DNA of 6,997 bases from Trueperaceae bacterium (lineage in GTDB: Bacteria > Deinococcota > Deinococci > Deinococcales > Trueperaceae), in NCBI GenBank assembly GCA_024636105.1, contig JAGXHO010000124.1, positions 1-6,997 on the forward strand, given 5' to 3'. How positions within the stretch are numbered: the stretch's first letter is position 1; each line of letters begins with the position of its first letter. Positions 1 to 6,452 of the stretch are shown here, in pieces. The position numbers were made by a program, and so were the translations under genes. The notes beneath the pieces were generated by a model. It was not told the DNA's origin and ran no database searches. It was given only the letters and a program-made list of their open reading frames with translations.

Positions 1-363
1 GCGGTCCTCGTGGGCGCCGAGCGCTTGCTCGCGCCGCGTGGGGTGTGGACGCCGACCGACCTGCACGTGGTGCCCGTGATCGCCGCGGGCGAGCCGGTCG
101 TCGCGTGGGTTGCCGCGACCTGCCCAGACTGCAGCCGCCCGCTCCTCCAGATGCGGTTGTGCGCGGCCGCGCCTGGCGCGGTCGATGCGGCGACGTGCGA
201 CCTCGCCGCCCGGACGGCACCGGCGGCGGGGACGACGCGCCTGCGCTACGCCCGCCCCCTGGCCCCAGGCACCTACCGAGTCGAGGTCCTACTGCTCGAC
301 GCCGATCGTCTGGGCACGCCGCGGACGACCGCGATCCTGGATGGGCGCGTCGATGTCCGCTGA
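1..363 (+). CDS. Unrecognised protein, 3' part (CPDC motif, beta-rich C-terminus)
   Basis: The reading frame is open from the first base and ends with TGA at 361-363. The first in-frame start is a GTG at 10, but the frame also runs off the left edge, so the true start may lie outside the window; I treat it as 5'-incomplete. From that GTG the protein is 117 residues. I do not recognise the family. Visible features are a Cys-Pro-Asp-Cys motif near residues 38-41, two further cysteines (about 51 and 63), and a C-terminal half whose alternating pattern (a PGTYRVEVLLLD stretch) resembles strands of a small beta-sandwich such as a fibronectin-III or Ig-like fold. The four cysteines could form disulfides or bind a metal. 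It overlaps the following membrane-anchored carbohydrate-binding-like gene by 11 bases, so it probably belongs to the same polysaccharide operon. No function is assigned. Confidence 0.6.
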   Translation, partial: AVLVGAERLLAPRGVWTPTDLHVVPVIAAGEPVVAWVAATCPDCSRPLLQMRLCAAAPGAVDAATCDLAARTAPAAGTTRLRYARPLAPGTYRVEVLLLDADRLGTPRTTAILDGRVDVR

Positions 364-811
364 GCGGCGTGCCGGCGCCGTCGGCATCGCCGTCCTGGCG
401 CTCCTCGTCGGCGCCGGGATCGCTTTCGACGGCCGTGGCGACGCACCCCCCCGGCTGGCCATGCCGAACGGAAGCGCGTTCGAGGCCGTGGCCCCCACCG
501 CCGATTGCCCGACGTGGCAGCTCGCCACGGGCCAGGGTCAGGTGGCGGGGTCCTCTGCGGCGTTGTACAGCGACGGGATGCTGCTCTTGACCCCGTGCGC
601 GGGCGCAACCGTAGAGCTCTCGCTGCGCGGCACGCTCGCGGCGGGTCGCGGCCCCTGGACCGTGGTGGAGGCCGGGGCGGTGGTGGTGTTCGCCGGCCAC
701 GTCGATGAGGAGGGCGCGGCCCTACGCCTGGTCGGCCCGGCTCGACTCACCTTCAGCAACGACGTGGTCGTCGGCGGCGAGGACCGTAACCTGCGTGCGA
801 CCGTCCGCTGA
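353..811 (+). CDS. Small membrane-anchored protein with CBM60-like carbohydrate-binding signature
   Basis: The ATG at 353 gives 152 residues. The frame is open further upstream, but this ATG places a short positive N-terminus (MSAERR) directly before a hydrophobic segment at about residues 9-25, a typical signal anchor or uncleaved signal peptide, so I chose it. The rest should be extracytoplasmic. It has two cysteines (52 and 82) that could pair in a disulfide. Near the C-terminus, residues 132-148 read LTFSND, a short linker, then GEDRNLR. This resembles the 'F-x-N-D ... D-R-N-L' ending of calcium-dependent xylan-binding modules (CBM60/CBM36 type), in which acidic residues bind Ca2+ and sugar hydroxyls. 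The match is from memory of the family, not a search. The gene overlaps both neighbours (11 bases upstream, 17 downstream), including the ligase/polymerase gene. I infer a glycan-binding partner of export or ligation; an unrelated jelly-roll domain is possible. Confidence 0.7.
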   Translation: MSAERRAGAVGIAVLALLVGAGIAFDGRGDAPPRLAMPNGSAFEAVAPTADCPTWQLATGQGQVAGSSAALYSDGMLLLTPCAGATVELSLRGTLAAGRGPWTVVEAGAVVVFAGHVDEEGAALRLVGPARLTFSNDVVVGGEDRNLRATVR

Positions 812-1979
812 CCCCACGCATTCCGCGCGCCGCCGTGGAGCGGATGGCGCCGTCGCCGTGCTGTGGGGGATCGCCGCCGCGATGCCGCTCGTCGCGCCGC
901 AGGCTGGCCTCGGTGCGGTCGCGCTGTTGGCAGCGTGGAGCCTCGCGGAGCGGCCGGGTCGGGTCGCGGCGGTGCGGGCGCTGAGGGCATGGCCACCGGC
1001 GTGGTGGTGGGGCGTCGCGTTGCTCGCGGTCGCGCACGCCGTCCGGGGCGCCGCATGGATCGACTTGCTGGCGGCGTCGGCCTGGTGGGTCGCGCTCGTG
1101 GTGGTGGCCCGGCCCACGAGTGCCGGGCCGCGCGCCGTGGGGGTCCGCTGGGGGCTGCTCGCCGCCGTCGTGGTGCAAGCGGTCCTGGTGGTGCCGGCGG
1201 TGGGCGTCGATCGCGCGTTCGGCACGGCAGCCCACCCGAACTTGCTCGCCGCCGGGCTCGCGCTCACGGCCGCTACGGCGCTGGCTCTGCCGCCGGCGCG
1301 CGCCGCGGGCGCCGGCCTCCTGGGGTATGGGATCGCGGTGGCGGCGTTCGTCCTCGCGCTCGCCGCCGGTTCGCGTGGCGTGTGGATCGGCGCGACCGTC
1401 GGAACCCTGGCCTGGACGCTGACCGTTCCGGGTCGCTGGCGCGGCGCGTGGCGGGTCGCGCTGGTCGCCGTGGTGACCGTGGGCGGCCTAGTGGTCGCTG
1501 GGGTGCGCGGCATCGACGTGGCAACGCTGCTCACGAGCGAGGTGCAGCGCGGCGTGGTGCAGGGGACGGCGCTGTCGCTCGCCGCGGAGCGGCCGCTGTT
1601 GGGTCATGGGGGCGCACCATGGCCGGAGCTGGCGGCCCGCATCGAGCCCTCGGTGCGTGCCGAGCTCCTCGTGCATGCGCATTCGTTGCCGCTGCACCTC
1701 GCCGCGCGCGGCGGCGCGCTCGCGCTCGCTCTAGTCGCGCTCGTGCTCGCGCGCGCGGTCCCGGTCGGAGCGCGGGAGCTGCGGCGGCTCGGCCGCGTCG
1801 CGCCGGAGGCGGCGCTCGGAGCGCACCTGGCGGTGGGGGTCGTGCTGGTGCAGTCGCTCGTCGACCTCGTGGTGCCGCATCCGACGGTCTACGTCGCGGC
1901 CTGGGTGCTCGGCGCCGCGCTCCTCGACCGCACGCGGGTCGTATCATCCTCGGACGTGGACGTCGGAGACCGCTCGTGA
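795..1979 (+). CDS. O-antigen ligase/polymerase family membrane protein (Wzy_C/WaaL-like)
   Basis: A polytopic inner-membrane protein of 394 residues from the GTG at 795, with about ten hydrophobic segments. This family moves lipid-linked glycan on the periplasmic or outer face, either polymerising repeat units (Wzy) or ligating chain to an acceptor (WaaL). Family marks are H-P-N at residues 147-149 followed by a hydrophobic helix, G-S-R-G at 192-195, a long extracytoplasmic loop containing G-H-G-G (270-273), and H-A-H-S-L-P-L-H at 294-301, which resembles the conserved 'H-x-H-S/N' loop motif of Wzy_C proteins. Upstream in-frame ATGs extend far into the preceding gene and give a non-membrane, arginine-rich lead, so the GTG at 795 is preferred; a GAGG lies about 12 bases before it. 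A GTG at 858 is another possibility. It overlaps the carbohydrate-binding gene by 17 bases and the glycosyltransferase by 4. Polymerase and ligase cannot be told apart from sequence alone. Confidence 0.85.
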   Translation: MRPSADPTHSARRRGADGAVAVLWGIAAAMPLVAPQAGLGAVALLAAWSLAERPGRVAAVRALRAWPPAWWWGVALLAVAHAVRGAAWIDLLAASAWWVALVVVARPTSAGPRAVGVRWGLLAAVVVQAVLVVPAVGVDRAFGTAAHPNLLAAGLALTAATALALPPARAAGAGLLGYGIAVAAFVLALAAGSRGVWIGATVGTLAWTLTVPGRWRGAWRVALVAVVTVGGLVVAGVRGIDVATLLTSEVQRGVVQGTALSLAAERPLLGHGGAPWPELAARIEPSVRAELLVHAHSLPLHLAARGGALALALVALVLARAVPVGARELRRLGRVAPEAALGAHLAVGVVLVQSLVDLVVPHPTVYVAAWVLGAALLDRTRVVSSSDVDVGDRS

Positions 1980-2761
1980 CCGGGCAGGCGCCGCGCTCGA
2001 TCTGGGTGCTCGGGGAACGGGTCACGCCGCTGACGGTGGCCGCTTGGCTCGAGGAGGTGTCGCGCGCCGTCGACGAGCATGCGCGGCACGTGTTCGTCAG
2101 CCTCAACCTGCACGGCGCCTACCTGATCAAGCGCGACGCGCAGCTGCGCGCGCTCCACCAGCAGGCCCACGTGGTGCGCGTCGACGGTATGCCGCTCGTC
2201 TGGTTCGGTCGCTGGGCCGGGCGCCGGATCACCCGCGCCGAGCGCGCCGGCTTCATGGACCTGATGCACCCGCTGATGGCGCGCGCCGCCGAGCGTGGCT
2301 GGCGCGTGTACGTACTCGCCGGCAAACCCGGCGTTGCCGAGGCCGCCGCGGGCGTGCTCCGCGATCGCCACGCCGGTCTGATCCTCGCCACCGACGACGG
2401 CTACTTCGACATCGCCCCGGGCAGCGCGGAGGCGGCGGAGCGCGTCGCCCGCGTGCACGCCTTCGCTCCGGACGTGCTCATCGTCGGGCTCGGGATGCCG
2501 CGCCAGGAGCGCTTCTTGCTCCACCACCTCGAGGCGTTGCCGCAGGTACCGGCGCTCACGTGCGGCGCAGCGTTCGATTACGTCGCCGGCGCCATCCCCA
2601 TGTGCCCCCGGTGGATGTCGGCGCTCGGCCTGGAGTGGGCGTTCCGCCTCGGCGCCGAGCCGCGCCGGCTGGCGTTCCGGTACCTCGTCGAGCCGTTGAC
2701 GCTCGTCCCCGATCTGCTCCGCGACGTCTTCGGTCGCCGTGGCCACCCCGGGCGTGCTTGA
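1976..2761 (+). CDS. WecG/TagA/CpsF family glycosyltransferase (GT26)
   Basis: Encodes 261 residues, a normal length for the family. GT26 enzymes transfer a sugar (for example ManNAc or ManNAcA from its UDP form) onto an undecaprenyl-diphosphate-linked sugar at the cytoplasmic membrane face. The family motifs are all present in order: Asn44 in a S-L-N-L-H stretch, the V-D-G-M-P motif at 69-73 with Asp70 matching the proposed catalytic base of TagA, E-R-A-G-F-M-D-L around 89-96, D-G-Y-F-D at 141-145, the diagnostic V-G-L-G-M-P-R-Q-E at 170-178, and a C-terminal G-L-E-W ... E-P-R-R-L ... R-Y block of the kind thought to contact the membrane and diphosphate. The GTG at 1976 overlaps the previous stop in GTGA and has GGAG seven bases upstream, which supports this start. 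The sugar donor cannot be read from sequence. It is followed with one base of overlap by the first TupA-like gene. Confidence 0.93.
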   Translation: MTGQAPRSIWVLGERVTPLTVAAWLEEVSRAVDEHARHVFVSLNLHGAYLIKRDAQLRALHQQAHVVRVDGMPLVWFGRWAGRRITRAERAGFMDLMHPLMARAAERGWRVYVLAGKPGVAEAAAGVLRDRHAGLILATDDGYFDIAPGSAEAAERVARVHAFAPDVLIVGLGMPRQERFLLHHLEALPQVPALTCGAAFDYVAGAIPMCPRWMSALGLEWAFRLGAEPRRLAFRYLVEPLTLVPDLLRDVFGRRGHPGRA

Positions 2762-3666
2762 TGGCGGGCCTCGCGAAGCGCCTGAGCGGGGCCATGGCCC
2801 GCGTGCTGCCGCGCGGCGCCTACCTGCGCCTGAACACGCTGGCCAAGCTCGGCTACTGGCCGAACGTCGCGCGACCGCGCACGTTCGTCGAGCGGATGGT
2901 GCGTCGCTCGTTGGCCGAAGGCGACGACCCGCTCCTCGCGTCTACGGGCAGCAAGGTCGGTGTCCGTACCTACGTGACCGAGCGGGTCGGCGCGGCGTAC
3001 CTGCCGCGGCTCGTTCAACTGCTCGGTCCCGGCGATCGCGTCGACCTGCGGTCCTGGCCGGCGACAGCGGTCATGAAGGCCAGCCACGCCAGCAACTGGA
3101 TCCGCTTCGTCGACCGGGACCGGGCCGATTCCGCCGAGCTCGACGCGCTCGTGGCCAACTGGCTCGCGCGCTCGTACGCCGGCTTCCGCGGCGAACGGCA
3201 CTACGCCGCGATGGCGCGGCAGGTGGTCGTGGAGGAGGACCTACGTCAGGACGGCCGGACGCCCGACGACTACAAGGTGTTCGTCTTCGGCGGGCGCGTG
3301 CGCATGGTCGTGGTCGACCGCGACCGCTTCGGCGGCCACGCCCGGTTCCTGATCGATGGCGACTGGAACCCCCTGGCCGTTCGCTACATCTACCCGCCCA
3401 CGGAGAGCGACGTGCCACGTCCGGCGCGCTGGCCCGAGATGGTGACGCTGGCGGAGCGCCTGGGGGAGGGCTTCCCCTTCGTGCGCGTCGACTTCTACGT
3501 GGTGGAGGGGCGCGTGCTCGTGGGCGAGATGACCCACTTCCCCGACGGCGGGGTCTCGCGGCTGCCGCGCGACTTCGACGCCGAGTTGGGGGCAGTGTGG
3601 GGGGAGGGGCGCCCCATCGACCCCCGCTGGCGGCGCGACTCCGGAGACGCGGGCGGCGGGCCGTGA
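2761..3666 (+). CDS. TupA-like ATP-grasp protein, copy 1 (divergent)
   Basis: Encodes 301 residues from the ATG at 2761, which shares its A with the preceding TGA stop; no Shine-Dalgarno is visible, so translation is probably coupled. The layout follows the TupA-type ATP-grasp family, named for a Bacillus teichuronopeptide gene: an N-terminal P-x-T-F motif (39-42); G-S-K-V-G-V-R-T-Y-V at 63-72 where the family usually has D-K-x-x-V-R; M-K-A-S-H-A-S at 105-111, with Lys106 the likely nucleotide-contacting lysine; V-V-V-E-E at 155-159; D-Y-K-V-F-V-F at 170-176; and the metal-binding end V-R-V-D-F-Y (Asp244) and G-E-M-T-H-F (Glu256). ATP-grasp enzymes activate a carboxylate as an acyl-phosphate and join it to an amine. 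I infer aminoacyl or peptidyl attachment to the polysaccharide made here; no substrate is evident. The GSK and S-H-A-S-N-W variants set it apart from copy 2. Confidence 0.87.
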   Translation: MAGLAKRLSGAMARVLPRGAYLRLNTLAKLGYWPNVARPRTFVERMVRRSLAEGDDPLLASTGSKVGVRTYVTERVGAAYLPRLVQLLGPGDRVDLRSWPATAVMKASHASNWIRFVDRDRADSAELDALVANWLARSYAGFRGERHYAAMARQVVVEEDLRQDGRTPDDYKVFVFGGRVRMVVVDRDRFGGHARFLIDGDWNPLAVRYIYPPTESDVPRPARWPEMVTLAERLGEGFPFVRVDFYVVEGRVLVGEMTHFPDGGVSRLPRDFDAELGAVWGEGRPIDPRWRRDSGDAGGGP

Positions 3667-4613
3667 CCACGGCGGACCTCTGGCGCAAGCTCGTCGGCGC
3701 GTTCGACAACCCGAGCGCTGCGCTCTTCAAGGCCGCGCTGTCCACCGGGCGGCGCGAAGCAGCATTGGCGGTCACGGCGTGGCCGCGCACGTACCACCAG
3801 AAGCTGCGGTTCAAGATGGTGCGCGATCGTCGACCGCTGCTCGGCCGCTTCGCCGACAAGGCAACGTCGCGCGCGTACGTGGCCGAACGGGTGGGCGAAC
3901 GCTACGTGGTCCCCACCATCGCCGTCCTCGACGGCGCCGACGAGCTCCTGGACTTCCCGTTCCCGGAGCGCTTCGTCGTCAAGGTGTCGCACGCCAGCGG
4001 CGGCGTCGTGGTCGTCGAGCCATCCGCGAACCCCCGCGACCGGCTCCCCGCGCCCGGCTTGCCGCATTCGCGGCATCGGATCCACCCGGCGTCGCTCGAC
4101 CGGCGTGCGCTCCGGGACGTCGTCGCCGCGTGGCTCGCGCGGCCGTACGGCGCCGACCGCGGCGAGTGGGCCTACTCGGTGGAGCGCCCGAGGGTGCTCG
4201 TCGAGGAGTACGTCGAGGGCCCCGGCGGCGCACCTGCGCGCGACGTCAAGCTGTTCATGTTCCACGGGCGCTGCGGCTTCTACCGCGTCGACACACCGGA
4301 CGGCGCCACCAAGCGGCTCGACCACTTCGACTGCGACGGGGTGCCGCTCCCGGTGCGGTTCGGTGAGTACTCCGGCGCCTTCTACCCGACGTCGCCGATG
4401 CCGCCACCGCCGCCCCGCGACCTCGAGGAGATGCGGCGCGTCGCCGAGGCCCTCGCGATCGACGTCGACTTCGTCCGCGTCGACCTGCTCGAGCTCGACG
4501 ACCGCTTCGTCGTCACCGAGCTGACCAACTACCCCACCAACGGCACCGGCCGGTTCCGCCCGCGGCGCTACGATCGCGCGTTCGGCGCGGCGTGGCGGCC
4601 GGGGCCGTACTAG
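3663..4613 (+). CDS. TupA-like ATP-grasp protein, copy 2 (more canonical)
   Basis: Encodes 316 residues from the GTG at 3663, which overlaps the stop of copy 1 as GTGA; upstream frame extension would run through copy 1 in another frame. The family pattern is closer to the norm than in copy 1: Y-H-Q-K-L-R-F-K-M near 44-52, A-D-K-A-T-S-R-A-Y-V at 64-73 including the expected D-K, F-V-V-K-V-S-H-A-S-G-G at 104-114 (Lys107 and a Gly-rich loop), V-L-V-E-E-Y-V at 178-184, D-V-K-L-F-M-F at 194-200, and the metal site V-R-V-D (Asp274) with T-E-L-T-N (Glu286, Asn289). A proline run (P-P-P-P-P at 247-251) sits in a loop before the last helix. It is likely a cytoplasmic carboxylate-amine ligase acting with copy 1. 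The low identity visible by eye suggests old duplication or separate recruitment. It ends 12 bases before the stop of the converging acetyltransferase gene. Confidence 0.87.
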   Translation: MTTADLWRKLVGAFDNPSAALFKAALSTGRREAALAVTAWPRTYHQKLRFKMVRDRRPLLGRFADKATSRAYVAERVGERYVVPTIAVLDGADELLDFPFPERFVVKVSHASGGVVVVEPSANPRDRLPAPGLPHSRHRIHPASLDRRALRDVVAAWLARPYGADRGEWAYSVERPRVLVEEYVEGPGGAPARDVKLFMFHGRCGFYRVDTPDGATKRLDHFDCDGVPLPVRFGEYSGAFYPTSPMPPPPPRDLEEMRRVAEALAIDVDFVRVDLLELDDRFVVTELTNYPTNGTGRFRPRRYDRAFGAAWRPGPY

Positions 4614-4619
4614 GAGCGA

Positions 4620-4641
4620 GCCGAGCTAGAGCTCGATCGGC
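4620..4641. terminator. Possible weak bidirectional hairpin at the convergent junction
   Basis: The arms CGAGCT (4622-4627) and AGCTCG (4630-4635) are inverted around AG; with the tight loop opened, a five-pair stem with a TAGA loop remains. An alternative outer pairing joins GCCGA (4620-4624) and TCGGC (4637-4641). It lies at the only spot where both operons must end and includes the stop codon of the minus-strand gene. There is no T-tract on either side, so it is not a classical intrinsic terminator, and such short stems occur by chance in GC-rich DNA. Confidence 0.22.
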
Positions 4642-5123
4642 ACGAAGCGGTTCTCGAGGGCGTCCCGCTGGATCACCCGCGCCGGCTGCGCGACGACCAC
4701 CGCGTCCGCCGGCACGTCCTTGACGACGACGCAGTTGGCGCCGACGCGCACGTTCGCGCCGAGCACCACTGCGCCGATCACCTTGGCCCCGGCCCCGAGC
4801 ATGCAACGGTCGCCGAGGGTAGGCGCGCCGCGACCGGCGGAGCCCGCGAGGTTGTTCGAGCCGATGGTCACCTGGTGGAAGATCACGCAGTCGCGCCCGA
4901 CGTGGGCTTTGTTCGAGACGAACACACCGAAGGGTCCGTGCGGGAAGGTGGGTGGGCCGTCGAAGCGCGCGCCGAGGCCGATGTACGAACCGTGCGCGGC
5001 GAGGTAGCGATCGTGCAGCCACCGCCACGGGCGCCGCACCCACCGGTTGCGGTTCGCGACGGCGCGCTGCCGCACGCGCCAGTACCCGCCGCCGTGCTGC
5101 ACCATCATCGCCGTGAGGCTCAT
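4626..5123 (-). CDS. Hexapeptide-repeat acetyltransferase (serine acetyltransferase-like fold, WcaB type)
   Basis: Encodes 165 residues. The left-handed beta-helix pattern runs from about residue 45 to 150, with hexapeptide turns such as I-G-L-G-A-R, V-G-R-D-C-V, L-G-A-N-V-R and V-G-A-N-C-V. His62, in P-H-G-P-F-G-V-F-V, aligns with the catalytic His of CysE-type serine acetyltransferases, and F-H-Q-V-T-I-G (82-88) matches their 'x-x-VT-hG' strand. It lacks the long helical N-terminal domain of CysE (about 270 residues in E. coli), so I infer an O-acetyltransferase acting on a sugar or glycan with acetyl-CoA rather than a cysteine-biosynthesis enzyme. The N-terminus is rich in Arg and Trp (residues 16-36), which may favour membrane association. 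The ATG at 5123 overlaps the flippase stop in ATGA, indicating coupled translation; the frame remains open upstream but that part overlaps the flippase. The glycan target is unknown. Confidence 0.88.
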   Translation of the reverse strand: MSLTAMMVQHGGGYWRVRQRAVANRNRWVRRPWRWLHDRYLAAHGSYIGLGARFDGPPTFPHGPFGVFVSNKAHVGRDCVIFHQVTIGSNNLAGSAGRGAPTLGDRCMLGAGAKVIGAVVLGANVRVGANCVVVKDVPADAVVVAQPARVIQRDALENRFVPIEL

Positions 5124-6451
5124 GGCGCCATTGTAGGAGGTGCGCCCGCCGAACCCGCCGAACCCGCCGGACCCGTTGGACCCCTCGGTCCCGCGCCGCG
5201 CCGCCGCATCGTCCGGAACACCCAGCCGATCAGCGCCAGGTTGAAGCCCGCACCCACGAGCGCCGAGGCGAGCACGGCGAGGTACACGTCGCCCACGGCC
5301 GCGGCGGCGGTGATCGCGACCACCCGCGCGACCAGGTAGACGACCTCGAGCGCGGTGTGCGTGCGCTGGGCGCCGAGCAGCGGGATCATCGACACCGCGG
5401 GCACGCTCAACAGACCGGATCCGAACCACACCGCCAGGTAGCCGGCGAAGACGCCCGCGGTGCGCCACTCGGCGCCGAGCAGCCAGGCGAACGCGCCCGG
5501 TCCCGCGAAGGACACCACGAGGACGCCGGGCACCGCCAGCGCCAGCAGGCCGAGCGTGACGCCACGGCCCAGCCGCAGCGCGTCGCCGGTCGCCATGGCG
5601 GCACCCAGGCGCGGGTACAAGACTTGCCGCAGCGACTGGCCGACCAGGTTGAGCGGGACGGCCAGCAGCCGGTGGGCGAGCACGTAGAACCCGACCGACG
5701 TCGCGTCGAACAGGGCGGCGAGCAACACCACGGGCATCGCCTGGTTGAGCGCGTTCGTGAGCGCCTGAGCGCTGCCGAACACGGCGAAGGCCCGGTACGT
5801 CCGGAACTGGCCGGCGACGTCGGTCCAGCGCCTCGGCGCGGCGAGCCACCCAGGGTGGACGAGCCGGGTGGCTGCGAGCGCGCGCGTCGTGGCTGCGAGT
5901 TGGCCGAGCACGCTGCCGAGGATCAGCGCTCCGGCCCCGGTCGCCGGCCAGCGCACCGCGAGTGGCCAGCCGTTGGCGGCGAGCGAGCGCAGCAGCTGCG
6001 CCGTCGCCATCGCGCGGTAGCGACCCGCACGCGCGAGGACCTGGTTGGCCACTTGGAACACGCCCGTCGCCGCGATCGAGGCGGGCAAGAGCCCGAGGGC
6101 AACGCCCGTCCAGCTCGAGGGCAGTCCGCCGCTCGCAGCCAGTGCGACGCCGAGCGCCACCGCGAAGGCCGCCAGGCTCATGGCGGCGGTGGCCGCCAGG
6201 CCTGCGGCCGCGACGTCGAGCGCCGCGCGGTCGTCGGTCGGCACCGCGATCGCCAGGTCGAGCCGCAGCGCGGCGACCGCGCCGAGGATGCCGGCCACGG
6301 CCACGAACGTGCCGAGCACGCCGAACTGATCAGGACCGAACGTGCGGGTGAGGAGCGGCGTGGCGAGCAGGGTCAGAGCCTGCGCACCGGCGGCGCCGCC
6401 CGCCACGGTGGCGACGGCTGCGAGCAACCCCCGAGGGCGGATCGGGGTCAT
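5120..6451 (-). CDS. Wzx/PST-type polysaccharide flippase with collagen-like C-terminal tail
   Basis: Encodes 443 residues with about twelve hydrophobic segments, matching the MOP superfamily of lipid-linked oligosaccharide flippases, which move undecaprenyl-diphosphate-linked units across the inner membrane. The N-terminal stretch T-P-L-L-T-R-T-F-G-P-D-Q-F-G and the following R-L-D-L-A-I-A-V-P-T-D-D-R-A-A typify these proteins, as does the second-half block with V-G-F-Y-V-L-A-H-R-L-L-A-V-P and Q-V-L-Y-P-R-L-G. The ATG at 6451 gives a short positive N-terminus before the first helix. The frame is open to an upstream ATG at 6571, but that would overlap the next gene and add a cysteine- and glycine-rich lead, so I reject it. 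No clear Shine-Dalgarno precedes 6451. The last 25 residues are unusual: six Gly-X-Y triplets (421-438) after an R-R-R stop-transfer-like charge cluster. The stop overlaps the acetyltransferase start by four bases. Confidence 0.9.
   Translation of the reverse strand: MTPIRPRGLLAAVATVAGGAAGAQALTLLATPLLTRTFGPDQFGVLGTFVAVAGILGAVAALRLDLAIAVPTDDRAALDVAAAGLAATAAMSLAAFAVALGVALAASGGLPSSWTGVALGLLPASIAATGVFQVANQVLARAGRYRAMATAQLLRSLAANGWPLAVRWPATGAGALILGSVLGQLAATTRALAATRLVHPGWLAAPRRWTDVAGQFRTYRAFAVFGSAQALTNALNQAMPVVLLAALFDATSVGFYVLAHRLLAVPLNLVGQSLRQVLYPRLGAAMATGDALRLGRGVTLGLLALAVPGVLVVSFAGPGAFAWLLGAEWRTAGVFAGYLAVWFGSGLLSVPAVSMIPLLGAQRTHTALEVVYLVARVVAITAAAAVGDVYLAVLASALVGAGFNLALIGWVFRTMRRRGAGPRGPTGPAGSAGSAGAPPTMAP
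5141..5194 (-). repeat. Six degenerate 9-bp tandem repeats encoding Gly-X-Y triplets
   Basis: Six consecutive 9-mers read on the plus strand TGCGCCCGC, CGAACCCGC, CGAACCCGC, CGGACCCGT, TGGACCCCT and CGGTCCCGC. Two adjacent copies are identical and the others differ by one to four bases. In the flippase frame each unit gives a three-residue step with glycine in the middle, producing the collagen-like tail. The array ends 17 bases upstream of the acetyltransferase start codon. Unit gain or loss would keep frame, so length variation would be tolerated. Confidence 0.85.
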
Positions 6452-6452
6452 A

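Noticed and set aside
705..794. ATG start at 705 for the ligase/polymerase
   Set aside because: It would overlap the carbohydrate-binding-like gene by over 100 bases and add a polar, non-family lead; GTG at 795 is more economical.
863..1975. Long N-terminal extension of the GT26 glycosyltransferase frame (632-residue open frame)
   Set aside because: The part before 1976 is Gly/Arg/Ala-rich shadow of the membrane-protein gene; family length, GTGA overlap and the GGAG site all place the start at 1976.
4626..5123. Assignment as cysE serine acetyltransferase
   Set aside because: The protein lacks the CysE N-terminal helical domain and sits among glycan genes, so a sugar O-acetyltransferase is more likely.
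5135..5142. Perfect Shine-Dalgarno-like AGGAGGTG on the plus strand
   Set aside because: No plausible plus-strand gene follows; it is the complement of coding sequence at the flippase C-terminus.
5124..5849. Upstream extension of the acetyltransferase frame through the flippase gene
   Set aside because: The extended portion is Arg/Gly-rich shadow sequence; the hexapeptide domain begins after the ATG at 5123 that overlaps the flippase stop.
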